NCBI RefSeq assembly: GCF_008727875.1
Contig: NZ_VTWS01000006.1
Location: forward strand, 186,001 to 250,000
DNA from: Larkinella humicola
GTDB taxonomy: Bacteria; Bacteroidota; Bacteroidia; Cytophagales; Spirosomataceae
Reading direction: 5' to 3'
Length of the DNA stretch: 64,000 nucleotides
Position 1 is the first letter of the stretch, and each line of letters starts with the position of its first letter. The position numbers and the translations under genes are program-made. The notes beneath the pieces are model-generated. The model was not told the origin of the DNA, did not search any database, and worked only from the letters and a program-made list of their open reading frames with translations. This document shows positions 7,754 to 15,496 of the stretch, one piece after another.

Positions 7754-9856
7754 ATGGAAACCACCAATACTGTAGAAAACCCGGATGAGATCCGCTCCAG
7801 ACCGGGAAAGCCCTATCCACTGGGCGCCACATGGGATGGCGAAGGTGTTAACTTCGCTCTGTTTAGTGAACACGCAACCGGCGTTATCCTGTGTCTGTTC
7901 GACGCGGAAGACCCTACCAAAGAAACCCAGCGGATTCCGCTGACGGAACGCACCGAACAAATCTGGCACATTTACCTCGACGCCATCCAGCCCGGGCAAT
8001 TGTACGGATACCGCGTAGAAGGGCCGTTTGAACCCACGCAGGGCCTCGTATTCAATCCGAATAAGCTGCTGCTGGACCCGTACGCCAAAGCCATCAGCGG
8101 GCCTATTGAAAGCAATCTCGCTCAACTGGGCTTCGATCCGGACAACCAGGACGAAGACCGGTTTTCGAAACCGCAGGAAGATGACAGCGCCCCCTACGTA
8201 CCGAAGTCGGTGGTGATTGACTCCACGTTTGATTGGGAAGATGACCAGCGACCCGACATCCCGCTCAATCGCTCGGTGATGTACGAATTGCACGTCAAAG
8301 GGTTCACAAAACTGCACCCCGAACTGCCAAAGAAAATCCGGGGAACCTACGCCGGCCTGGGCCGTCCCGAAGTTACAGACTACCTGAAATCGCTGGGAAT
8401 CACGACGGTGGAACTGATGCCGGTTCACCAGTTTACAGGCGAAAGCTATTGGGGTTATAACTCGATCGGTTATTTTGCCCCCCACAGTGAATATGCCTCG
8501 AAAGACAAGATCGGCCATGCCGTCAACGAGTTCAAGGAAATGGTGAAAGCCCTGCACAAGGCCGGTATCGAAGTCGTTCTGGATGTGGTTTATAACCACA
8601 CTGCTGAGGGAAACCAGCACGGGCCGACGCTGTCGTTCCGGGGCATCGACAACCCGTCTTACTACTGGCTCGTGGAAGGCAATGAAACGTACTACATGGA
8701 TTATACGGGTACGGGTAATACGTTGAACATGAACCATCCGCGCACGCTGCAACTCGTAATGGACAGCCTGCGCTACTGGGTAAACGAAATGCACGTCGAC
8801 GGTTTCCGGTTCGACCTGGCTACGGCCCTGGCCCATAGCCTGACGGCGGCCGGTCAGTTGTCGTCATTTCTGGAAACCATTCAGCAGGACCCGGTTCTGT
8901 CGCAGGTCAAACTAATTGCCGAACCCTGGGATGTGCAGTCGTATCACGTCGGCAACTTTCCGGTCAACTGGTCGGAATGGAATGGCAAATACCGGGATTG
9001 CGTTCGCGGATTCTGGAAAGGTGACACCGGACTGGCTGGCGAACTGGCCGCGCGGGTTTTGGGAAGCCCCGATCTCTATAACGACGGTCGCCAGCCCGCC
9101 AACAGCATCAACCTGATTACGGCCCATGACGGTTATACGCTCAATGACCTGGTGAGCTACAACGACAAGCACAACGAGGCTAATGGAGAAGATAACAAGG
9201 ACGGCGCCAACGATAACCTGAGCTGGAACATGGGCGTGGAAGGTCCGACCGACGACGAGGGCATTGTGCGGGCGCGTGAACAGCAAAAACGAGCCTTTTT
9301 AGCGACCCTCCTTCTGAGCCAGGGAACACCAATGCTGGTAATGGGCGACGAATGTGGCCGGACCCAACAGGGCAACAACAACGCCTATTGCCAGGATAAT
9401 GAAATTAGCTGGTTCAATTGGGAATGGACCGCCGATCAACAGGCGCTGTTCGATTTTACCCGCCAGCTTACGGCCCTGCGCCGGGAACTGCCGTTGCTGC
9501 GTCGCCGGAAATTCTACCGCACGGAGGAAATTGTCTGGCTCCGCAATGACGGAAAACCGATGACCGACCAAAACTGGAACGACGGGATTACCCGCTGTCT
9601 CGGCCTGCTGCTGGACGGAACCAAGGTGGATGAACAAGACGAAAACGGCGATGCGATTGGCGAAGGCCGGTTGCTGATCCTGTTCAACGCGTTCTGGGAA
9701 CCCTTATCGTTCCAACTACCGAAACCCGGCCGGAAATACAAATGGCAGGTGCTGGTCAATACCGCAACGGATGCGACTGTTCCGCAGGAAGTTACCGCCC
9801 GTGAACCCTTCGAAATCAAGGAGCGGTCGGTGGTGCTTTTGAAGTTGAAGGAATGA
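7754..9856 (+). CDS. glgX: Glycogen debranching enzyme GlgX
   Basis: 700 residues, the usual GlgX/isoamylase length. An N-terminal CBM48 domain (PLGATWDGEGVNFALFSEHA) precedes the GH13 barrel: ELHVKGFTK, ELMPVHQF, DVVYNHTAEG, the nucleophile in DGFRFDLATAL, the acid in LIAEPWDV and the third acid in TAHDGYTLNDL. It cleaves alpha-1,6 branches of glycogen, preferring short stubs left by phosphorylase, and acts in the cytoplasm. The rest of the glycogen set (glgB, maltokinase, glgE) lies 40-55 kb away on the other strand, so this copy sits apart, inside the stress region. The ATG at 7754 starts just before the CBM48 domain. The stop codon lies inside the left arm of a long palindrome. Confidence 0.96.
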   Translation: METTNTVENPDEIRSRPGKPYPLGATWDGEGVNFALFSEHATGVILCLFDAEDPTKETQRIPLTERTEQIWHIYLDAIQPGQLYGYRVEGPFEPTQGLVFNPNKLLLDPYAKAISGPIESNLAQLGFDPDNQDEDRFSKPQEDDSAPYVPKSVVIDSTFDWEDDQRPDIPLNRSVMYELHVKGFTKLHPELPKKIRGTYAGLGRPEVTDYLKSLGITTVELMPVHQFTGESYWGYNSIGYFAPHSEYASKDKIGHAVNEFKEMVKALHKAGIEVVLDVVYNHTAEGNQHGPTLSFRGIDNPSYYWLVEGNETYYMDYTGTGNTLNMNHPRTLQLVMDSLRYWVNEMHVDGFRFDLATALAHSLTAAGQLSSFLETIQQDPVLSQVKLIAEPWDVQSYHVGNFPVNWSEWNGKYRDCVRGFWKGDTGLAGELAARVLGSPDLYNDGRQPANSINLITAHDGYTLNDLVSYNDKHNEANGEDNKDGANDNLSWNMGVEGPTDDEGIVRAREQQKRAFLATLLLSQGTPMLVMGDECGRTQQGNNNAYCQDNEISWFNWEWTADQQALFDFTRQLTALRRELPLLRRRKFYRTEEIVWLRNDGKPMTDQNWNDGITRCLGLLLDGTKVDEQDENGDAIGEGRLLILFNAFWEPLSFQLPKPGRKYKWQVLVNTATDATVPQEVTAREPFEIKERSVVLLKLKE

Positions 9857-9953
9857 TGAGTTGTTGAATGATGAGTGATGAACGATGAATGGGCTTCGCC
9901 GACTATCATTCATCGTTCATCGTTCATCGCTCATCATTCAACAACTCATCATT
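9852..9953. repeat. Long gene-end palindrome containing both stop codons
   Basis: The left arm (9852-9891) and right arm (9907-9953) match except for one substitution and one extra 7-base unit (GATGAAC) on the right. Each arm is built from short GATGA/GAATGATGA units. The TGA stops of glgX and of the convergent DUF3891 gene both fall inside the arms. It could act as a bidirectional terminator and resembles the palindrome at 28085-28192. Confidence 0.75.
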
Positions 9954-10677
9954 CGCTTTTAAAATGCCATTCCTTCTCTTCAATCGGTGCTTTCTGAATG
10001 CAGTCGTACAACTCGGCATCGTCTTTGTAACTAAGTTGTTGCAACTGGTAGGCTTCGATTTGCAGTGAAAATCCGGGACTCTCGAAGGGCCAGGGATCAA
10101 CGCCTACGGTTTGGTCGGGCCGTTGAAAAATGTAGTAGATTCTTCCGTCGGGGCCGGGACTGATTTCCAGTCGGCGGCCATACTCCGGAATCAGACCCTG
10201 GCAGAGAATGAGCGACAGGGCGTCGCACCATTGAATAAAGGCATATGCATAATCAACCTCTTTTTTAGAGCACTTCATCTGCCGGAGCCAACTCTTCTGG
10301 TTTTGTTTCTGCTGTTCCAGAAACGCCTTCAGCTCAGCACTTTGGTCGACCAATGACTCATAGAGAAAGGTAGCGTGTTTCGATACCATCAGGGCATTCC
10401 AGCGGCTTTTTTCCAGCGCGATCTCAACCATACGCCGGGCCTGTCCCACGGCGTATTCTTCAATCCGAAAATCCATCGGTGCACCCGCTGCCGTGAGGTG
10501 ATTTTTGCCTTCCCAGGGTTCCTGTCCGTCGTCGTGTTCGGTCAGTGCCACGAGTGTTTCCACCCAGCGCTCCGGTCTCTTTGCTGCATTCCAATGCATT
10601 GCAACTTTGACCGCCAGCAATCCATGCGCTTGCTGATGAATTAATTCCCAACCAAAATCAGTGTTTTTAACAATCAT
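9949..10677 (-). CDS. DUF3891 family protein
   Basis: 242 residues beginning MIVKNTDFGWELIHQQAHGLLA, which matches the DUF3891 opening (a Gly-Trp step followed by a Gln-x-x-His helix). Further family features are the EHDDGQEPW acid cluster, a long helical middle and a C-terminal part with WPFESPGFSLQIEAYQL. Function is unknown; the His and Asp residues (QQAH, EHDD) suggest a metal-dependent enzyme of HD-like character, but that is inference. It is soluble, with no signal peptide. It follows the PNPOx-like gene on the minus strand with a terminator between them. Confidence 0.82.
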   Translation of the reverse strand: MIVKNTDFGWELIHQQAHGLLAVKVAMHWNAAKRPERWVETLVALTEHDDGQEPWEGKNHLTAAGAPMDFRIEEYAVGQARRMVEIALEKSRWNALMVSKHATFLYESLVDQSAELKAFLEQQKQNQKSWLRQMKCSKKEVDYAYAFIQWCDALSLILCQGLIPEYGRRLEISPGPDGRIYYIFQRPDQTVGVDPWPFESPGFSLQIEAYQLQQLSYKDDAELYDCIQKAPIEEKEWHFKSE

Positions 10678-10704
10678 ACCGGATTTATTTTCAGCCTGAT
10701 AAGC

Positions 10705-10734
10705 AAAAAAATGCCGGTCTTTTCAGACCGGCAT
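10705..10734 (-). terminator. Terminator after the PNPOx-like gene
   Basis: On the minus strand ATGCCGGTC pairs with GACCGGCAT and is followed by seven T. It lies 24 bases past the stop of the gene at 10758. Confidence 0.85.
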
Positions 10735-10757
10735 CCCGCTTTATTTAGTGGAAGATA

Positions 10758-11261
10758 CTACCGGTTTTCAACCAGTTTGTTTTCACCTTCTTGGTAGGTG
10801 TCACCGGTCAAAGCCGCCCGCGCCATTTCAAAAAGCCGTACCATCCGGCTTGAACTGGAATCCCAGTACTCAGCGGTTTCGGTATGCACTTTCAGGAGGG
10901 ACAACGACGGATCGTCCTTGCCATCCGGAAACCACGGTTTGGCCATGGGCGACCACAGTTCCTCAATTTTTGCGCGATCCTGCAATGCCTGCGCCGTTCC
11001 GCTCACGGATACATACGAGGCATCCGACACATTGGCAAAAGCAACATTGACCTGGTAGTTCTGATCAATCTGATCGGTTTTCGGGGAATGCTCTTTCGTT
11101 AGAAACCACAAATCACCGTTTTCATCCACCTGCATCACAGCCATTGGACGGCTCACCAGCTTCCCGTTTTCGTCCCGGGTGGTCAACATGCCAATTCGAA
11201 TGTCGTTGATCAGTTTGCTAACCTTTTCCATCCCCGCACTCCGTTCTTCTATAGTTTCCAT
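10758..11261 (-). CDS. Pyridoxamine 5'-phosphate oxidase-like, general stress protein 26 family
   Basis: 167 residues with the split-barrel flavin-binding pattern: IRIGMLTTRDENGKLVSRPMAV, DLWFLTKEHSPKTDQI, NVAFANVSDASYVSVSGTA, then LWSPMAKPWFPDGKDDPSLSLL-type helices and a VHTETAEYWDSSSS strand. These residues match the general stress protein 26 branch, which binds FMN or FAD and whose substrate is unknown; it is not expected to make PLP. The gene lies in a run of minus-strand stress genes (DUF326, DUF3891) and is bracketed by terminators. Confidence 0.9.
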   Translation of the reverse strand: METIEERSAGMEKVSKLINDIRIGMLTTRDENGKLVSRPMAVMQVDENGDLWFLTKEHSPKTDQIDQNYQVNVAFANVSDASYVSVSGTAQALQDRAKIEELWSPMAKPWFPDGKDDPSLSLLKVHTETAEYWDSSSSRMVRLFEMARAALTGDTYQEGENKLVENR

Positions 11262-11283
11262 ACTGTTGTTGATTTAACGAAGA

Positions 11284-11325
11284 ATAAAAGCCGGTTGCGA
11301 TTTAGCTTTCGCTAAAACAACCGGC
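11284..11325 (-). terminator. Hairpin terminator upstream of the PNPOx-like gene
   Basis: Minus-strand arms GCCGGTTG and CAACCGGC enclose an inner stem TTTAGC/GCTAAA, followed by TTTTATT. It lies 18 bases after the stop of the small frame at 11343 and supports a minus-strand transcript ending there. Confidence 0.65.
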
Positions 11326-11342
11326 CCATCACTTTTAAATAT

Positions 11343-11522
11343 CTATAACGGTGTTGATGACCAGTCCAGGGTCTTCATCGGAACACACATTTCAGAAGGG
11401 CTGGCGCAGCTTTCGTATAACCAGTTTCTGCTTGTTTCCTGCACCGGGGATTCACAATCCGTTTTAACGCGTCTGTTACCGTTACCCACCTGAACGTATG
11501 CTGTCTCTTTCGCCACTACCAT
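11343..11522 (-). CDS. Possible small protein, unrecognised
   Basis: 59 residues from the ATG at 11522 (a GTG three codons upstream is also possible). The sequence is polar, with three Cys (TDCES, ESCAS, EMCVP) and no membrane segment. I recognise no family. Support is mainly positional: a terminator follows the stop immediately and the flanking genes run the same way. It could equally be untranslated leader. Confidence 0.3.
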   Translation of the reverse strand: MVVAKETAYVQVGNGNRRVKTDCESPVQETSRNWLYESCASPSEMCVPMKTLDWSSTPL

Positions 11523-11631
11523 ACTGCTCACAACGACCCGTTTACCGACAGAATTTCCCGATGACCGATGGCCCGGCTGGTTGAAATACCAGCACCGTTT
11601 TTGTTACCAGTTTCGTCAGTTCCCTGACCGA

Positions 11632-12036
11632 CTAGTTATAGAGCATTTCCTGACGGCCGAGCGCAACAAACAGTGTGCGTGACGTCTCGGTTTCTGTATC
11701 GGGCCGGAGGGTCATCTCCAGAATGGTCATGCACACGCGGATGCACTGGCGGCAAGTCGTTGCGATCTGGCAGGCGCGTTCAGCGCTCATCCGTTCGCAT
11801 TCCTCAGCGCACTTTTCGCATACTTCGATGCAGGTTCGGGCCAGAAGACGCGTGTTTTCGGAACCCCGGACGTATAAAACCGCCACCTGACGACAGAGAT
11901 CGGAACAGTCCAAACTCAAAAAAATGCAACGATACAACTCCTCAATGTCCTGCTGACGCGACAATTCCGTGGCGTATTCGTCGCAGGCCGTAGCGCAGCC
12001 TACCAACGTGTCGTAAATGTTTTTCTTCCAGATCAT
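11632..12036 (-). CDS. Four-helix-bundle Cys-rich protein (DUF326, copper-binding type)
   Basis: 134 residues, all helical, with paired Cys spaced as in the DUF326/Csp-like family: VGCATACDEYA, SLDCSDLCRQ, CIEVCEKCAEECERM, CQIATTCRQCIRVC. In characterised relatives such Cys line the core of a four-helix bundle and bind Cu(I). There is no signal peptide, so a cytosolic copper store or buffer is the likely role; copper specificity here is inference. The start at 12036 gives MIWKKNIYDT just before the first Cys helix. It lies among other stress-type genes. Confidence 0.87.
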   Translation of the reverse strand: MIWKKNIYDTLVGCATACDEYATELSRQQDIEELYRCIFLSLDCSDLCRQVAVLYVRGSENTRLLARTCIEVCEKCAEECERMSAERACQIATTCRQCIRVCMTILEMTLRPDTETETSRTLFVALGRQEMLYN

Positions 12037-12130
12037 AACGTTTCAATTTTCCTGGGTTAGACTCTTTGCAAAAAAGGACTGAGATAAATAAGAGTGAAAG
12101 GAATGGTGTGGAGTACGAATCGCTACTGCC

Positions 12131-12325
12131 TTAAGCCACCTGACGGGATTCTACAAACCGTTGGCGTGCCCAGGCGCGGGCTTCGTAAATACTGGTCGAA
12201 ATCGCTTCTTTCTTGTCAGGCACTTCCTGTTCCAGAAGCGAGTTGGCAATCTCAATCGCCTTGGCGCGGACGCTGGGCGGTAGCGAGCGCATTGCTGCGG
12301 GGAAATGGGTTTGATTCCAGACCAT
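12131..12325 (-). CDS. Small conserved helical protein (ChaB-like region)
   Basis: 64 residues: MVWNQTHFPAAMRSLPPSVRAKAIEIANSLLEQ-type opening followed by an amphipathic helix ending EARAWARQRFVESRQ. From memory, short proteins with 'FP-MKNLPP-VR-KAIEIAN-LL' recur in many bacteria and resemble the start of ChaB; no activity is known to me. It lies 94 bases downstream of the DUF326 start on the same strand and may be transcribed with it. Confidence 0.65.
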   Translation of the reverse strand: MVWNQTHFPAAMRSLPPSVRAKAIEIANSLLEQEVPDKKEAISTSIYEARAWARQRFVESRQVA

Positions 12326-12540
12326 GTTCTTTATCGCTTGTTGATGCCAGGTATATTGAGATAATTATGCCAGACTAAATGCCACACCAGATGATCAATT
12401 TCAATATTCATAATCATCTGTCTATCAACAACATTACTTGAAAATCCCTCAATAAAATACAAAATTTTGCTGGACCATTTTCGGCGGTTTGTAGAAAATG
12501 GTTTCCTCACTGTGTATGAAACTCCACAGCTAAATCCATA

Positions 12541-12571
12541 AAAAATGGCCTCCGAATTTCTCAGAGGCCAC
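12541..12571 (-). terminator. Terminator of the receiver/histidine-kinase operon
   Basis: On the minus strand TGGCCTC pairs with GAGGCCA and is followed by TTTTTT. It starts 30 bases past the kinase stop codon at 12601. Confidence 0.8.
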
Positions 12572-12600
12572 GAGTTACTTTTCAGTGCCGATCGATGGAT

Positions 12601-14067
12601 TCATATCTTGGGAAAAATGAGTCGGAACGTCGTCCCCTGCCCTTCCTGGCTTTCGACCTCGATCGACCCCCGGTGGCTATTGATGATGTTTTGAGTGGTG
12701 GTTAACCCCAGCCCCATACCACCCTGTTTCCCGGTAAAAAACGGATCGAAAAGCCGCTGGCGATTAGCTTCCGAAATTCCCGAGCCGTTGTCTTCCACAC
12801 AGACCATGATGGCCCGCTCATTGATGGGAATGGTTTTCACCGTCAACACTCCCGTCATTTCTTTCATGGCTTCGACGGCGTTGATCAGAATGTTGAGCAA
12901 GGCGGTTTTAAACTGTTCCTTATCGAGTGGAACCGCACAGTCGTCGGTGGTGAAATCGGTCACCAGTTTCATCCCTTTCAACTGCAGCCGGTCATGAACC
13001 AGATACAGCGTATCCCGCACGGCGTCGTTGAGGTTGTGGGATGTCAACTCCAGATCACGGGGTTTCGATGAATTGAGCATCTCGGTGATCAACTGGCCAA
13101 TGCGCTCGGCATTTCGGCGAATGATGTTGATGTAGAGTGACAAGCCCGGATCTTCGGGAGGCAAATCTTCTTTGAGTTGCTCGAGGGCCAGGTGCAGGTT
13201 GGTCAGCGGATTCCGCACCTCGTGGGCAATGCTGCGGGCAATCTGGCCGGTCATGCTCAGTTTTTCGGCAATCAACAGATCACGCTGGGCTTTCTTTTGC
13301 TGGGTAACATCCCGCACGATGGCCTGATACCAATTGGTAACGCCCCCCTTGTCGGGTATGGCAACGACCGAAAGCAGGCAATCGATCCGTTTGCGGTCTT
13401 TGCTAACCAGCACAATCTCGGTATCTTTCACCTGCTCCGACTCATCAATTTGCCGGCGCAACTGCTCGTAAACGTCTGCTTTATCAAACAGTTCACTAAC
13501 GTTCATTTTTCGCAGTTCTTCGTCCGCATACCCCGTCAGTTTTTCGAGGGAAGGATTGATTTCCTGAAACTCAAAGTTGCGGTCGGTAACGAAAATAGCA
13601 TCGATTGAACGTTCGAACAGCGAACGATATTTATTTTCCTTTTCGGCCAGTTCTCCCACCACATTGGCCTGCCGGAGGGCATAGCGAATGCTTCGTCCAA
13701 GCAGTTGGGCATCAATCCTGCCTTTCACCAGGTAATCGGCAGCACCCAGTTTCAGGGCCGAATAATCCACTTCCAGGTCGTCTTGTCCCGTTAGCAAAAT
13801 CATCGGCGTCTGGCATCCGGCTTTAAACGCTTCGTGAATCAGCTCGATGCCGGTCCGCTCGCCCAGGCGATAGTCAACCAGGTACACATCGTAGGCGTTT
13901 TGATAAATGTGATCCAGGGCTGAATTAAAATCACTGACCCAATCGAGGTGAATGTTGGCATTGTCGCGGGTAGAAACCAGCGATTTCGTCAGGACAAAAT
14001 CGTCTTCATCATCCTCAACCAGCAGCACCCGGATGGGTTTTTCCGAGAGTTCATCGGGTTGAGTCAT
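12601..14067 (-). CDS. Receiver-PAS histidine kinase
   Basis: 488 residues. An N-terminal receiver domain (RVLLVEDDEDDFVLT, phospho-acceptor in VYLVDYRLGERTG, switch in MILLTGQDD, Lys in YLVKGRID) is followed by PAS (about 150-265), HisKA with the His in IARSIAHEVRNPLTNL, and HATPase_c (NILINAVEAM, VEDNGSGI, GGMGLGLTTT). No membrane segments, so it is a cytoplasmic kinase that itself receives phosphate. An in-frame ATG at 14088 would add seven residues; from 14067 the gene still overlaps the stop of the upstream receiver by 17 bases, which argues for translational coupling. The EVRNPL H-box places it in the NtrB-like group, so the sigma-54 activator at 15.5 kb is a possible partner (inference). 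Confidence 0.93.
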   Translation of the reverse strand: MTQPDELSEKPIRVLLVEDDEDDFVLTKSLVSTRDNANIHLDWVSDFNSALDHIYQNAYDVYLVDYRLGERTGIELIHEAFKAGCQTPMILLTGQDDLEVDYSALKLGAADYLVKGRIDAQLLGRSIRYALRQANVVGELAEKENKYRSLFERSIDAIFVTDRNFEFQEINPSLEKLTGYADEELRKMNVSELFDKADVYEQLRRQIDESEQVKDTEIVLVSKDRKRIDCLLSVVAIPDKGGVTNWYQAIVRDVTQQKKAQRDLLIAEKLSMTGQIARSIAHEVRNPLTNLHLALEQLKEDLPPEDPGLSLYINIIRRNAERIGQLITEMLNSSKPRDLELTSHNLNDAVRDTLYLVHDRLQLKGMKLVTDFTTDDCAVPLDKEQFKTALLNILINAVEAMKEMTGVLTVKTIPINERAIMVCVEDNGSGISEANRQRLFDPFFTGKQGGMGLGLTTTQNIINSHRGSIEVESQEGQGTTFRLIFPKI

Positions 14068-14500
14068 CAGGTAGGGAAACGGTGTCAATCCAGTATTTTT
14101 TTATGGTGGTTGTGATGTCGAGTAACGTACTAAAGTCAAACGGTTTGGAGATGTACGAACTTACCCCCAAATCGTAGGTGCGCAGAATATCTTCTTCGGC
14201 GGTCGAGGTCGTTAATACAACGACGGGGATTTGCCGGAATTGCTCGTTGGCTTTGATTTCACGCAGGGCCTGAATCCCGTTTTTTCGGGGCATATTCAGA
14301 TCGAGCAGTATCAGGCTGGGTCGCATGGCCGATTCATACGGCGTCCGCTGGTACAGAAAATCCATGAGTTCCTCTCCATCTTCCACAAAATATAAATCCG
14401 ATGTCAGGTTACATTCCCGAAACGCCTGTTCGATCAACAGGCGATCATCGGCATCGTCGTCAGCAATCAGAATGCTGGTAGTTAATTGTTTATTCGTCAT
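14051..14500 (-). CDS. Single-domain response regulator (Rcp1-like)
   Basis: 149-residue receiver with DDDADD pocket, phospho-acceptor in LILLDLNMPRKNG, switch in VVLTTST and Lys in YISKPFDFS. It has no output domain. The gene overlaps the downstream kinase and shares its transcript, so it most likely exchanges phosphate with that kinase. The CAAAAGTA at 14547-14554 gives a good -7 box. Confidence 0.94.
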   Translation of the reverse strand: MTNKQLTTSILIADDDADDRLLIEQAFRECNLTSDLYFVEDGEELMDFLYQRTPYESAMRPSLILLDLNMPRKNGIQALREIKANEQFRQIPVVVLTTSTAEEDILRTYDLGVSSYISKPFDFSTLLDITTTIKKYWIDTVSLPDDSTR

Positions 14501-14546
14501 TCGAGTGGATATAAAAGAAAACCATCGGGTTTTGCCTCACTAAAGA

Positions 14547-14554
14547 CAAAAGTA
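14547..14554 (-). promoter_or_regulatory. -7 box of the receiver/kinase operon
   Basis: The minus strand reads TACTTTTG, a perfect TAnnTTTG, with transcription expected near 14540 and the ATG at 14500. Confidence 0.55.
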
Positions 14555-14768
14555 CGTCTGCTATCCTCGTTTAGAGGAACAAGTTTCTATTTCAGGTGTT
14601 TTGCGAAACCATTAAATCTTACTTCCTGACTTCTACAGTTTGAGTAGGATCTTCCACAGAAACTGTTTTCCGTGAACCCAAAAACCGGTCGAAGCAACCT
14701 ACCGCAGCAAACACAAAAAGCCTGACTATCAACGTAATACACCTAACCACCTGTTCACTTGTACGGTT

Positions 14769-14784
14769 TGGCACAGAATTGTCA
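14769..14784 (+). promoter_or_regulatory. Possible sigma-54-like element before the porin gene
   Basis: TGGCAC, a perfect -24 half-site, is followed at the correct distance by TGTCA where TTGCA is expected (the -12 G is missing). A sigma-54 activator gene lies just downstream at 15497-16945. Weak on its own. Confidence 0.25.
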
Positions 14785-14818
14785 GGAACTGTTGCGTATA
14801 ACAAACCTATTTTACTCC

Positions 14819-15445
14819 ATGAAAAGCTCGATTGTTAGATTGCTTGTTGCCTCTGTTCTGATTAGCAGCCTACCGGTTTTAGAAGTCTCGGCCCAGACCA
14901 CTCCCCGGACCGGTATCAAAGGCGGATTGAATGCCAGCACACTTTATCTGAACAACGTCGATGATCGCAACGAACGGATTGGTTTTCACGTTGGTCTTTT
15001 CACCCAGATTCCGGTGACGTCTTTCTTTGTCATTCAGCCTGAACTTCAATACACTACCAAAGGCGTTTCGGCCAACTATAACCTACTGGGTAACACCGGC
15101 AAAAATAATTTTAACCTGAATTATGTGGAACTCCCGGTTCTGGCCACGTTCAAACTGGGCAATTCCGTCGATCTGCAGGCCGGACCTTACGCATCCTATC
15201 TTGTAAGTTCGAAGGTAACGACAGACGGTGACTTCGGTTCTGATTACCGCAACATTAACCGGGATAATTTCAACACCTTCGACTATGGCATTGCCGGCGG
15301 TTTGAACATTTACTTCGGAAAAGCCCTGTTGGGATTGCGCTACGGACAGGGTCTGCAGCCGGTGGCGAAAGATGGTGCCGCCCGTTTGCTCATGGGAAAA
15401 GCGAAAAACGCCGTTGGTCAGGTTTCGCTGGGATTTGCGTTTTAA
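14819..15445 (+). CDS. Outer-membrane beta-barrel (PorT/OMP_b-brl family)
   Basis: 208 residues with a signal peptide (MKSSIVRLLVASVLISS to VSAQ). The mature protein starts RTGIKGGLNASTLYL, typical of the outer_membrane_beta-barrel family, and continues in alternating strands (GFHVGLFTQIPV, FVIQPELQYTTKGV, YVELPVLATFKLG, QAGPYASYLVS, DYGIAGGLNIYF) to an aromatic C-terminus FAF. It is a small outer-membrane barrel of unknown cargo. I chose the ATG at 14819 because it opens the signal peptide directly. It converges on the sigma-54 activator gene. Confidence 0.88.
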   Translation: MKSSIVRLLVASVLISSLPVLEVSAQTTPRTGIKGGLNASTLYLNNVDDRNERIGFHVGLFTQIPVTSFFVIQPELQYTTKGVSANYNLLGNTGKNNFNLNYVELPVLATFKLGNSVDLQAGPYASYLVSSKVTTDGDFGSDYRNINRDNFNTFDYGIAGGLNIYFGKALLGLRYGQGLQPVAKDGAARLLMGKAKNAVGQVSLGFAF

Positions 15446-15450
15446 TGCTC

Positions 15451-15491
15451 CGTTTGCCCTTACACCTCCTGAAAAAGTGTAAGGGCAAACG
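15451..15491. terminator. Perfect 15-bp hairpin between convergent genes
   Basis: CGTTTGCCCTTACAC (15451-15465) pairs perfectly with GTGTAAGGGCAAACG (15477-15491). It lies between the porin stop and the activator stop and probably serves both, although neither side has a U-run. Confidence 0.65.
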
Positions 15492-15496
15492 AACTG

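Noticed and set aside
7628-8836. 402-codon minus-strand frame inside glgX
   Set aside because: Antisense to a complete GH13 enzyme; composition is typical of shadow frames.
12102-12112. AATGGTGTGGA, 11 of 13 bases of the RNA box
   Set aside because: No hairpins or terminator around it and the flanking genes run on the other strand, so it is probably chance.
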